From assembly GCA_963921425.1 (NCBI GenBank), contig OY992838.1, forward strand, positions 5,766,001-5,830,000: a stretch of DNA of 64,000 nucleotides. The letters run 5' to 3'. The position numbers and the translations under genes were made by a program. Positions 24,854 through 36,139 of the stretch are shown one piece after another. Under the pieces are notes generated by a model. It saw only the letters and a list, made by a program, of their open reading frames with translations. It was not told where the DNA came from and made no database searches. This DNA comes from Dryas octopetala (lineage: Eukaryota > Streptophyta > Magnoliopsida > Rosales > Rosaceae). Within the stretch, counting starts at the first letter, position 1. Every line of letters begins with the position of its first letter.

Positions 24854-26574
24854 TTTCGCAGAGCTACTAGCTCTCTAGTCTTTAGCTCCGATTCTATGTA
24901 TGAGGAGTGAGTCAGGACTTGGTCACTCACTCAGCTACCATCGCACATTCGCCAATCATTGCTTCGCTTATGTCTTCCTGGATTTTCTCAAAATATTCTA
25001 TATAACCATACGACGTCGGATTTGCTGGTCATTCATTCTTCACATCATGGTCCAATTTATTATTCACAATTGCATATTACGATACTCACTTCACGACATA
25101 CATGATCATTTTTTTATCATATATCTTTTTAAAATGCTTAAATGGCCATCAAAATTAGGTTACTTGTCAATTTAATGTTGGTGTAAAATTTTGGTTTGTG
25201 TTTTGATAATACATGATGTAAATTTTGACCCTTGTATGAGAACAACGAGTAACTCTCGTTGGATGTCATTGTACCAATACATGACAAATATAAACTCGTT
25301 ATCCACTTATATTATAATAGGTGAATTGATTATACAATTTGATGAAATACCTACCTTCTATATTCAGAATTGAACACTCTTTTAAATCTAAATGTATGTT
25401 AAACCATACAATTAACCGTAGCTATACCCTATAAATGTAATACAGAAAAATATGTTAAGCCAAATCCCCATATTGGGAAAATTATCGCATTTAATCTCCT
25501 CATGAAGGTGAAATCACATAAAAAGCTTTCCAAACACACATTTCAAGTTATAACCAAAACATACTCCATAAACCAATTATTATGATATAGAGAAAACAGA
25601 GCAATAATAACATAATATAAGCCTCTTTTGGGCTGTCATTAGTAGGGTATAGTATTAATAACATCCACCTATATTATGACACGTTGGGTTAGTTACACTA
25701 TGTGACGGTGTATCGGTTACACAGAATAATTTCATAGAAGGCACATCATGGCCAAAACAAAAAATAGAAGCCTCTGCAACATGCATTCTTGGCAAGTACT
25801 TGAGGTACATCCAACCTTATATGATCCTTTATCTTAGCTAATATCGGGAGTATCGCAGATGATTCCCACTGCTACTGTCTCTTGGCATTGAGTAGGGGTG
25901 GGAGGAAGAGCAACTCATTGCATGGTGTGTGGATTGCAGATGTAGTAATCACGTTGATTTAGTGATTGCGCAACACAAAACTAAGTCATTATACGTTCCT
26001 ACCACAACTGGCTCTTCTTTCAAACCTCCCCTTGGGAGCTTATCAGAGTGCCTAATAGATTTTTAGGCAGTTGGGAAAAATCAATTAATTGTAAATTAAT
26101 TAAAAGCGTCCAATAAGACCAATAAACCCAACATCCCCGCCGGCTCACTTGGGGTATATACACTTTTAAGCTTCTGAAAGGACAAAATTGCGTTTAATTG
26201 CTGGAGGATGCTTTCTAGATAGATGGCGAGATCAGAGATGTCATATTTTTATCCGGATTGCATTTATAAAACTTTCATGTAACAGAAGATAGATACATAA
26301 ATGAATACATCTGTGATAGGCAAGTTTCTATCGATGCCTACCTCCTACATCCAAAACTGGACACCATCTTAAATCAATGACACAGCGAGCCACAAGAATT
26401 ACGGTTTAAACATTAGTAGATTGAACCAACAACATACAACAACTAAATCACAAAGAAGAGCAATTTTCCAAGATGGGGGGTCAAATTACACCATATTCCT
26501 GCTTTGCAAACAAGAGTTTAAAATTAAAGAAAATAATAAAAACAGTAGCCAGACGCACATCAGTAGCCAGATCC
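24854..26574. other. Intergenic, holds a duplicated piece of PBA1 intron DNA
   Basis: This is the region between the 5' end of the AIG2-like gene and the 3' end of PBA1. The only structure I recognise is a fragment at 25440-25810 homologous to PBA1 intron 6 (listed separately). The rest is AT-rich; short ORFs look like noise. Confidence 0.6.
25440..25810 (-). repeat. Diverged duplicate of PBA1 intron 5 sequence
   Basis: Words such as 'atgttaagccaaatcccca', 'tctcctcatgaaggtgaaat', 'aaaagctttccaaaca' and 'atttcaagttataaccaaaa' occur in the same order at 25448-25640 and in the PBA1 intron at 27315-27510. 'cttggcaagtacttgaggta' near 25790 matches 27555. About 120 bases between the two matching parts are unique to this copy. 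No exon is included. Confidence 0.8.
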
Positions 26575-28921
26575 TCATTGTATGTTCATAGGCTCGGGAT
26601 TATGAGGGTTCAAGATGTCCAATAATGAATTTTGAGCCTCCAACTCCTCGTGCCACAGTTCAAGTTCGTCACCAGGGTAATAGTTTCTACTCGCTCCCTC
26701 AGAATTTATCTGGCAAACAAAACAATAAGAAATGGGGAACTTAGCCAATTCATGGTCATGTCATGTATGTTAAAAATACGTAAGCATTGCTTAAGTCGCA
26801 ATTAATATTTGAGAGAAAACATACAGTTACAGTGCGCACAACTCCACCACTAGCACCATCTCGTGCAATGGCAAGAGAAACCGCCTTGACCACTAATTTC
26901 TACAATAATGCATGAACGAGCTGTTAACAATAAAGCTCAAAGACAAACTTCAATCAAAGATAACATTTTCCTTTTTTTCGTTAGCTGCGCTACTCAACAT
27001 TAACAATCACAGGAAATGCTTGAATGTTATCTGTACTAACTACATATTCTAAATGATGGAGCCATAAATTGAAACCTTTACTTCTGATTTCCTTTCCAGA
27101 TTGTAAAATCTAAATTATTTATTGATGTAAAATAATCACCAGCTCTTCCACAGAAACTCAAAAACTTTATATAACCAATTTGTTTCAAGGCAGTTGAATC
27201 TTCAATCTGCAAACATCAAGAGATACATACCTCTGCTTCTTCCTTGGTCATTCCCTCTTTCCATGCTTGATCGAAAAATCCATACAAGTAACTGGAGCCA
27301 GACCCTGTAACACAGAAAATTATGTTAAGCCAAATCCCCAGACAGGCAAAATTTTAGCATTCAATCTCCTCATGAAGGTGAAATCACATCAAAAGCTTTC
27401 CAAACAGACATTTCAAGTTATAACCAAAACATAATGCAGAAACCAATCTCATGACGTAGAGATAACAGGGAAATAATAGCATAATATAAGCCTTTTTTTG
27501 GCTGTTAAATAGAAGTCTCTGATCCCTCAAATGCTATACATTAACTGCATGAATTCTTGGAAAGTACTTGAGGCACATCCAACACCAACCAGTTGCATAC
27601 TAGCTAAATCCCATTTGATGATCTTCCATAGTTTCAAAGAAGACTTTTAAGTTCTAACTCAGGTCATAAGTCACTAAAGATCCTATTTCGACCAAACAAT
27701 AATGTGAAGTTCTTTTTTGCATAAGTAAAAAAATTTACATCCCATGTAGCGTACAGTAACATAAAAACCTGCATGATACCTAATCCCTATGGTGAAATGG
27801 AATTTTTATAACTAAGTTAGAAAAACCTTAGCATACCATACCTTCAATGGCAAATGAGAGCTCTAATAGTGTGCCACCGAGAGGAATTTTACATCCCATA
27901 TAGCATACATAAACATAAAAATCGTGCACAGTACCTAATTTCTAGGGTGAAATGGAAATTTCATAACTAACTTCAAAAAGCCTTAGCATAATTTACCTCC
28001 AATGGCAAACGGCAGCTCAAGTAGTGTGCCACCAAGAGGAATTGCAAAAATTTTACCACCTTCATACTTGTCCCACCCACCAACAATCAAACCAGTTTCC
28101 AACATATTCTGCCATGTCAAAAACATGATGGTAAAAACGCAAGTTGTTGATGAACTACAAACAAACTCATACAATCAACAGAAAGCAAAATGTTTGCAAC
28201 ACATGTTTTAGACAATTCACTATACTTGCTTGTAATCAAGGCTTCTTATTTAGTTCCATTGAAGAGGTTAAAGACCAAACCCAACCTTGTTACCATATGA
28301 GATTAGCCTGACGAGGTTGGCAACACATTTGACAGTTGCAGGCTGCCCAAGCTGTATGCTGTGCAAGGACAAATATACAAACAAAATGCAAACAACCCAT
28401 TAGACACAATCACACAAAGCATCATATGAAATGATTAAAAGGGAGACAAACTAAAGCAAAGAGGCAAAGACTGACGTGTGCTGATGAAGGAAGTAACGCA
28501 CATAGTCAGAAACGACCTGAGAATCCGCAGCCTGCAAATTGAAAAACCCATATTTTGAATAATCGAAAAAATCAAGAAATTGGAGAAAAGAAATTGAAAG
28601 TATCAAGGAAGATGAGATTGATACCGATCCAGAGCGACAAACGTAAGCATTATCGGTGAGCTGGGTGATTTTGTCGGAGGCACGGTTAGCAACATACACT
28701 CCTACACAACAACACATGGAAGAATCAAACAGTAATTCGATGAATGTTAAATACAGAAGCGTAGGATTTTGAAGAAGCAAATCAGAGAGAGAGTGAGACG
28801 GAGAGCACTGACCGGTGCTGGTTCGAGAGTCGGCTCCGAGAACGACACCGCCGTTATAAGTGACGCCGATGATGGTGGTGCCCATGGAGTGAGGGGCGTT
28901 GAGGTCCGAGTTCAGATCCAT
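26575..28921 (-). CDS. PBA1: 20S proteasome subunit beta1 (caspase-like), 8 exons
   Basis: Catalytic beta1 subunit of the 20S core, cleaving after acidic residues in cytosol and nucleus. Exons: 28921-28813, 28701-28625, 28531-28476, 28358-28286, 28108-27997, 27304-27231, 26899-26825, 26709-26575, giving 236 residues with all phases consistent. The propeptide ends at Gly14, so Thr15 is the mature N-terminal nucleophile (GTTIIGV). Asp31 (GADSR) and Lys47 (SDK) correspond to mature Asp17 and Lys33, so the catalytic set is intact. [18 protein letters not shown] and GSGSSYLYG follow, as in family members. The C-terminal tail is acidic. The fifth intron carries a tandem duplicate of the exon 5 tail (27737-28048). 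The gene lies head-to-tail with the ChaC gene upstream. Confidence 0.96.
27737..28048 (-). repeat. Tandem duplication covering the end of PBA1 exon 5 and adjoining intron
   Basis: Unit 27737-27890 and unit 27891-28048 are about 155 bp each and align throughout. Both start 'acatcccat(g/a)tagc', both contain 'gtgaaatggaa' and 'ccttagcata', and both end in exon 5-like coding sequence ('agtgtgccacc(g/a)agaggaatt'). The outer copy keeps 43 bases of exon-like DNA (27846-27888) and a possible GT donor, but I see no acceptor for it. Confidence 0.85.
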
Positions 28922-30247
28922 TGTGAATGAATGAAGGTTGGGTTGGGGTTTCAGAGAAGTAATGAATTTGCCGAAGAGGGGAAGAGAGTGAAAAAGAGGG
29001 GTTTTTTTGTTCAGAGCCTGACTTCCTGCACAAGTTCCTTTTCTATTTTTTTTTTTTTTTTGTTTTGGGCCCAATACCGGGCTTTTTTTTTTCTTTCGAG
29101 ATTGGGCTTTAATGTCTTTTTTATTTTATTTTTATCAAACGATAATGGAGAATGAATATTCGAATTTCAGACCCCAGGTGTAGAGTATAAAGATAAATGC
29201 TCTTAACCATTAGAATAATAAAGAAAAAAGTCAGTGAAAAAGTTAAATACCATTCCTCTTTGCACATTACACCCAAATAAATTAATGTCAAAACTATAAC
29301 CTTAAAATTTATATTCTTTACCAACTAAATGGAAATGAGTTGAGAAATAGGTTGGGGTAATGGCGATAATGTCATTCTGGTCATAATCTATGTAAGAGTC
29401 ATGTAATATGATATTTACCCTTAACAAGTTGGTTTCCTTTTGAATATTGAAGAATAGAGGATTGAACTTGGGATATCTTCCAACAAAAGTTATGATATGC
29501 TTCTACACAAATCACAAGTTATGCATTGATTCGGCAGAAGTGTTATTTTTTTAATAAACTTGATATGATTGTGTAAGCTTTGTGAAACAAGTCATGGTAA
29601 TTGTTGTGGGAGCCAGTAGAGTATATGAAGGAAGTGAAAAAAAAAATATGCAAGGGCCTGCATTTTGTGTGAAATGGTAAAAATTCTAGCAACCATTGGA
29701 TTTGGGGATATGCCGATTTGGTCCTTGAATGATGAAATGGGAAAGTTATGCCGTGATCCCTGTAGCAATGTTATTTTTCACATATGCATTTATGGTTTGT
29801 TGGCATGGCTCAACAAGACGCTCACAAATTGAATTGCTATTGCACACATACAAACTGCAACATTATAGTTCACATAAATGAAATAAGCTTAATTTGATTG
29901 GAAATTGGAATAGAACATCACCATCATTTTAATTAACTCTGTAAATTAAAATTAAAATTACAGTGACTGTTACATTTCATAAGGTTTGGAGAAGAAAAAA
30001 GAAAAGAAACGAAAATAACAAGTTGTCAGTCTATAGTCATCCTCATTCCTTAGCAGTCCAAACCATGTGTTTGCCGCACTCAAACCTAATCTATACTCCG
30101 CTGAAAAAGCTTACCAAAAATAGAAAGGCTGCCTAGTTGGGAAAGACATAAAAGGAATTAAACTAGGGAGAAATATGAGTTGGATTAGCACTTAGCACAG
30201 GCTCCGCAGCGAATTATCAATCTTCTTCGCTTATCGCTTTTCACATG
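28922..30247. other. PBA1 upstream region and 3' flank of the ChaC gene
   Basis: Pyrimidine/purine homopolymers lie just upstream of PBA1 (29046-29094), then a minus-strand SINE-like copy (29131-29225), then AT-rich DNA with no recognisable gene. Confidence 0.6.
29131..29225 (-). mobile_element. tRNA-derived SINE-like sequence, inverted
   Basis: Reading the minus strand: 'taatggttaagagcatttat' (A-box-like), then 'ggggtctgaaattcgaat' (B-box-like), then 'cgtttgataaaaataaa'. It shares the GATAAAAA-type tail with the copy at 23085. Confidence 0.5.
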
Positions 30248-32047
30248 TTATGAGTCCATGGCGATGGCTTCTGGAAGTGGATGCAGTTGAAGGGCTGGAA
30301 CTGGAAGGTGAGACTTGAGTGGGATGTGGGTTGGCCCAGTCAACTTTTTCTCCTTCAGAATTCCTTTACCCACATTTGCAAGTACCTTCCTCACCTCATT
30401 TGCAAGCTCTATCACATAGTCATCTTCATGGCCTGTTCATGTCACAAAAAGTCAACTTTAGTCATGTTCAAAAAAAGAACCAAGTATCTTTGAATTGAAA
30501 ATGGAAGAGGCCATGGTCCTCATGCCAATAATTTTGATTCATGTACAGTAATTTCCATCTTAAGTTTCATGCTGGGTGTAAGAAAGAAAAGATCTCAAAG
30601 TATGTTCCAACATTAATGAAGTTTGTAAATATCTGTGGTGGTGTGAGATAGGATTGCTCACCGATATCAAACATAGCCTTCTCCAACAGAAACAGATAGT
30701 CTCTATTGTTTCCGCAGGGTCCATCAGCAGTTGCAATTTGCCTAAAGAAGAATACTTAGTGATCAGGGGGAGCCATTGAGGGAAATAACTTTGCTACAGA
30801 AATAACTACAACGATGATCACCTCAACCAAAACAAGAAAAGTTACGTTACCATGCCATATCCTCCAATGGAGCAGGACCCAGGTAATACTTGTTTGATTC
30901 TCTGTCAGGAGTGGATGTGAAACTGCAAATATCAGGAAGTAAGATTAGGAAACTTATCCACAAAACAGTATTTATAAATTTTGTTTATAATGTAGATATT
31001 TTTTCTTAAATTATTAGAACTAATTGGCATAGAATGAATTAATGAAATGCAGAAATTGAGGGATATAAAGCATAATAACTTACACAATAATTCCTGTCAA
31101 AGCAGACTGAGACAAGTCCCCTTCCTGTATCACACACAGAAAGCACATGTCACCAAAAATAGTACAGACGATAATAAAAAAATTACAAAAATTAACTCAT
31201 TGGCAATTCCAGGCATTCATGGAGTAATGTTTAAACTAATCTTACCTTATAAAAGTTCACGAGAGTCTTGGCATCATATTCACATTCTCTCCGTTCCAAG
31301 TACTGCAAAAGAAGAAAAAATGTATCATTCTAATTCTTACAAAAATGCAGGTGAGCAAAAATAAGCCAGCCTCTTGGTAAAAAAGGATAGAAAGAATGGT
31401 TATTACATATGTAGGGTACGATTGCTTCTTGTCTTATAAACCAGAGCACCAACTAAACAATGTCACTTTTATTTCAGGTCATAATTTTTTCCTACTCTAG
31501 CAAGTATGACTAGCAATTTCCACTAAACTATGCCACCATAATGATGAGTTTTCCTTTTGAAGAAGCATACCTCCATTGCCAGTCTTTCCTTTTCAGGGCC
31601 TCCGCGTACAGAATAAGCAGCACCCCACTGTTGGAATAGTTTGGAAGTCAGAAACAATAGTTGATCCATATAACAAAAGCTGAAACATTCTCCTTATAAC
31701 AGAAAAACCCAATATGCATCAAGCATTGTAATAGTCTTTGATGTCACTTACGCAAATAGCTCCTTCTTGGTGCTCCAACGTGCAAGTTCGTGCAGGGTGC
31801 TCAGGTGTACCTCTGTGATCAATGCATGCTGACACATGGAAAGCAAAATGAACAGAATCAGTGACAATAAAATGCCATAAATGGAATTAAGAAGTACAAC
31901 AATATGTACAATGTCTTCCTGAATGCTAGAGTACATACCAACATCAAATACACGCCTGTAGTCTTTGATGAAACCTATCACTTTCTCGTCATATTCAAAT
32001 CCAGGGTTCCACACAAGTGAACCATATCCAAAGACCCAAAATACCAT
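30248..32047 (-). CDS. GGCT2: ChaC-type glutathione-specific gamma-glutamylcyclotransferase, 8 coding exons
   Basis: By family, it degrades reduced glutathione to 5-oxoproline and Cys-Gly in the cytosol. Exons: 32047-31939, 31828-31752, 31627-31571, 31302-31246, 31124-31084, 30922-30851, 30741-30662, 30432-30248, giving 225 residues. The [12 protein letters not shown] binding loop is at residues 6-17. [17 protein letters not shown] and the EYLERRE segment (81-87), which holds the expected catalytic Glu, follow. [16 protein letters not shown] is near the C-terminus. The coding ATG is 14 bases inside an exon. An acceptor at about 32062 and a donor at 32862 predict an 800-base intron in the 5' UTR, with the leader exon running up to about 33150 and holding a CT tract. 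Long UTR introns often aid expression; this is inference. Confidence 0.94.
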
Positions 32048-32862
32048 GGTTGTATGACTCCTGAAAAAGCACATTGTATAAACAACCCAATTAGTCCAAG
32101 TAAGAACATGCTATATTAAACACCAACTTTCTGGTAGCAGAACCACAGCACCGAGAAAAAAAAAACAAATAAACAGAACTTCAAATTAGGATAATAGTTT
32201 ATAACTGCCTCTATCAAATTAAAACTCTAAAATCCCAAAAACCAAATATATATATGCAATTAAATTAAGGGTATTTAGTATAATTCTTTGCATTAATTTT
32301 TTAAGAACAAAATGTCAATAAGAAAAGCTCCCAATTTTCTCCTATAGAAAAAAAATATATATATATATATATTACATTGCTTTTCTAAATCAGCCAAACT
32401 AAGCGCACTGATGCCTACACTGATGCTTTAATTCAAACACCAAAATACAGAGAGAAAACTTGAGCTAAATGTTCAAAACATTGCAAATACGATTACATGT
32501 GTGAAAATATCTTTGTTTGATTACAAAATATAGGAAATAGTACGAAAAGTTTTGGGTTTTCACTAAATAAAATGTCAGAAAACCAACTCGACATTTTAGG
32601 AGCTAGAACTTGACTTTCCCATTAATTAGAAATTCAAAAAAAGGGAGAACATGAAATTCAAATTTTTCTTGTTTCACCCTTTTTTCCTTTTTCTCGGCAT
32701 CCAAACAGACATTGCAGATCACGATGCGAAATAGGAATACAAGAAAAGGAGGATATCACCGGCATTGTTGTGTAAGCCAAAATAAACCCAAAATCTAAAA
32801 CATAAAAAATTGCAAACTAATTGAAAATTTTAGCAAGGAAAAGGATGGAATGAGAGCTTACA

Positions 32863-33150
32863 AGAAGCTGGAAAAATTTTCCCGAGAAAATGAGAGGAAG
32901 CGTATATTAAAACCCCTGGTGGTCTGACCGAGCAAGCGAGAAATCGAAGCCTCCGATTGCAATGGGCGACAAAGAGAGAAACGAAAAGAGGGAAGCTAAA
33001 CGCGATTAGGGTTTAGCTTCGAATTTAGGGATTTTCTTCCGTTTGTTTCTCTCTCTCTCTCTCTCTATGTCTCTCTCTCCTCCGCCCTTCTCTTTCTTCT
33101 TCTTCTCTCTCTCTGTGTTTCGTCTCGGCTGCAAGAGAAGGGGACCCTTT
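32863..33150 (-). promoter_or_regulatory. Non-coding first exon and promoter-proximal region of the ChaC gene
   Basis: The donor CTTCTT|gtaagc at 32862 follows a pyrimidine-rich leader (33040-33120). The minus-strand 'cctataaaggg' at about 33148-33158 resembles a TATA element just upstream. The exact transcription start is inferred. Confidence 0.55.
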
Positions 33151-33159
33151 ATAGGTGGA

Positions 33160-36139
33160 GCAGGAAACAGAAGCCCGCGTAGCGTGGAGTCACGTGCGCC
33201 AGTTGGTGATGTTAATTGTTAACTGTGGATTATGTATGTGGCATGGATCTTGTATCATGTACATGTAATCAGCACCATCATTCATGCTTGTATTTTCGTT
33301 TTTAGTTTTTTAACTTTTTATATTCTTGGGATATATTCCTTTTTTGGAAATAGAATGTTCAAAACAAGCTTAAAATCCATAATTTTAAAAGTAATTTTAG
33401 ATAAACAACAAATAAAATATACTAGCAAAAACAAACTAACTAAAATAGCCACATGCAAGAGGGTCAAATATAATATAAAAGTCAATTCAATAATGAATTA
33501 TAAATTTTTAACAAGAGCCCCAAATCAAGACTTGATTCAAAGTAAGAGTCAAAATTGTTGATTGAATAATAAAATAAAATAAAGAGGAATGTGAATGTGA
33601 GATCCAATTTTGCACATGTTACCTAAATTGGGTTGTGTTCTATTACATTGTCTATAGAAGGTTCATAATGGCTATTAAGGGCAGTTAGAAAAAATTAGAG
33701 TCACGTTGCTTTTGTACTTAAAACAATAATAATAATAACAATAATATAATATACTATTTTTTTTATTTAAGGGGAGGGATGTCAAATTTAGGTGCAATGT
33801 ATACAATTTTATGGCCCTTTCAACTTGAATAATATGTTATTTGTTAGCTCATCTTTAATTATACAAAATTCAAATTGAGCTTAAGCTCATTACATTTATT
33901 TTCTACTATATATATACATAATAGAATTTTGAAGGTTTTTTATGGATATTATTTTATTTATATAAAAAATACGATTCTTTTTCGTGCAATCAAAAGCAAA
34001 AATTTGGATGAGTATCTTTAGACTTTTTTTTTTTATTGAAAATATCTTTAGACACATTGTTTTGTGAAAAATAAATTTATGTGTAAATTTTGCTGCCACA
34101 AAAATGTATAGAACTATAAGAATCTTTAGTAGTCATTTCATGATCTTATCTTATCTTATCTTATCTTCGAAACAATTATGATGCTATGTTGTGTGGTTAT
34201 AATATAGTTTCTAAAGTTTTTTGAAAGAAAAAGTAGAAAGGTTCTTAATGATTTTTTATTATTGTATTTTAAACATCATTTTTTTTTAATTTCAAATTCC
34301 TCAAATAAATAATATTTGTTTAAAGGTATTTATACACAAATTTTGTGTATTTGTACCAAAACTATAATCCACTCATCATGCATGTCTATAATATACTCAT
34401 CATGCGCGTCTAAAAATATATTCATCATGCATGTCTACATGCATAGTGGTTTTTGTGGGTGAAACGTAAAACTTACAAGTTGTTGAGGTTCATTGAACCT
34501 GGACAGGTTTTACATCTGTCAACGTTTTCCGCAGTGCAATCTTTAATTAATTAGTGCAGTTATTGCCACTGCCTGTACCACAAAATCGGTTGTGTCATTG
34601 ACGTCAAGAAGACAAACAAATAATTTGGTTCAATGAATCTAGACGCTACTCCGGACCCAAACCTCCTTTGTTTGGTAGATTTAGACTTAGGCAATTGCCA
34701 GCTAGGCTCGTGCTTTTGGTTTTGGTCCGGATTGGGTGGCCAAGATTCCAATTTCCAATTCCAAGCTTTCAATTTCCACCCAACGTACTTGACCTGAATT
34801 TGGTCCACACGTTCTTTGTAGGATTTCAATTCTAATGAGTGGCAAGGTGAAAGCTTTTAGAGGGCTTTTCAAATATGGAAATTGAGTTGAAAGGGCTTAA
34901 AAAGAATGGGGTAATGAGGTATGATTGTGGGGGCATTTGCAATTTTGATATTTAGAGTCCCTCCCTAGAATCCAAGATTGCTCCAAAACCCAAATCGGTA
35001 GAGCCAAGTACAAAGCTATGGAGGGAGTGAGAAGATAAAGAGGATAATGTGATATGGTACGAGGTTGGAAGGCTTTGAAAGGTTTCTATCCATCAAAGGT
35101 AATGGGGTATATGGTAGAGGATAATGTGTTACATGATACGTGGTTGAGGTATTCTTAAGATTTTCTATCTGTTTGTGTCTGTTTATTTACTTATACGAGA
35201 GATTTGATTGTGAATCTTGATGTGGACATTAATTAAATTTAGGTGAGAGAAAAATTGTAGTACTCAGTTGTATTTATACATTACATGTATGTGTCAAGTC
35301 TGACATAAATTTTACGACAATTCATATAAATTACGTAAAGTTTAAATTATTCGCCATATGTGGTATGACGTAAACATAATTTGAATAAAGATGACGTGAC
35401 TCATATGCGTCGTATTATTATTTGTGTCATGCTCATACTTCACAGAATTGTAGACATACGAAAAATTACAAAAATCTAATTTACATATTATTAATAAATT
35501 AGATTGATGGATTGATTTTCATAACAACTTATTAAGTAAAACTTTTATATAACAAGTGTATACTCTAATGTCTTAATTTTTTTTATTACATATGATATAC
35601 TTCAACTTAGTCTTATCTTAAGCTCAACTTTGAGTTCTATATCAATTTTAAGTTTAACATAATTAGTTATTAGTTGATTTAAATTGAACTTTTTAGATAA
35701 TTGTTTTTTCACTAACGAACTTTAGATATTTAAATCAAAGGTTTGATTACCGAATAATTAATGTTAAAGAGTTTAGATTACAAAATAATAAAATGATATT
35801 TTTTTATTTATATATTTATTTGTTTTAAAATATAAAAGATAAGAACGACAAAGAGACAAATTTATTTTTTCGTTACGAATAATATTACAAAACTGAAAAA
35901 TGGCATTAGGCACTAAAAAAAACTGAAAAATGTCATTATGTTGAGGGCTTGCACCAGTGAGAAGGGGGCATCGAAATCGACCATTGTTGTTAGGGTTTTG
36001 CAGTGATGAGCATAGCTCTGAGGCTTAGAGAGGCTCCATGCCAGCGATCGATCGGCGTTGAGGTCGAAACGGCTCTCCGGTAACTCGATTCAATTCCGAC
36101 CACCCCTAATTTCTCAGCGTAAGAGTAAAAATCGAAAAA
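33160..36139. other. Gene-poor AT-rich intergenic stretch
   Basis: Nearly 3 kb without a convincing ORF. It holds small simple repeats: (ATA)n at about 33727-33750, 'ttatc' pentamers at 34143-34165, and three 'catcatgc(a/g)(t/c)gtct' repeats at 34375-34432. Nothing else is recognised. Confidence 0.65.
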
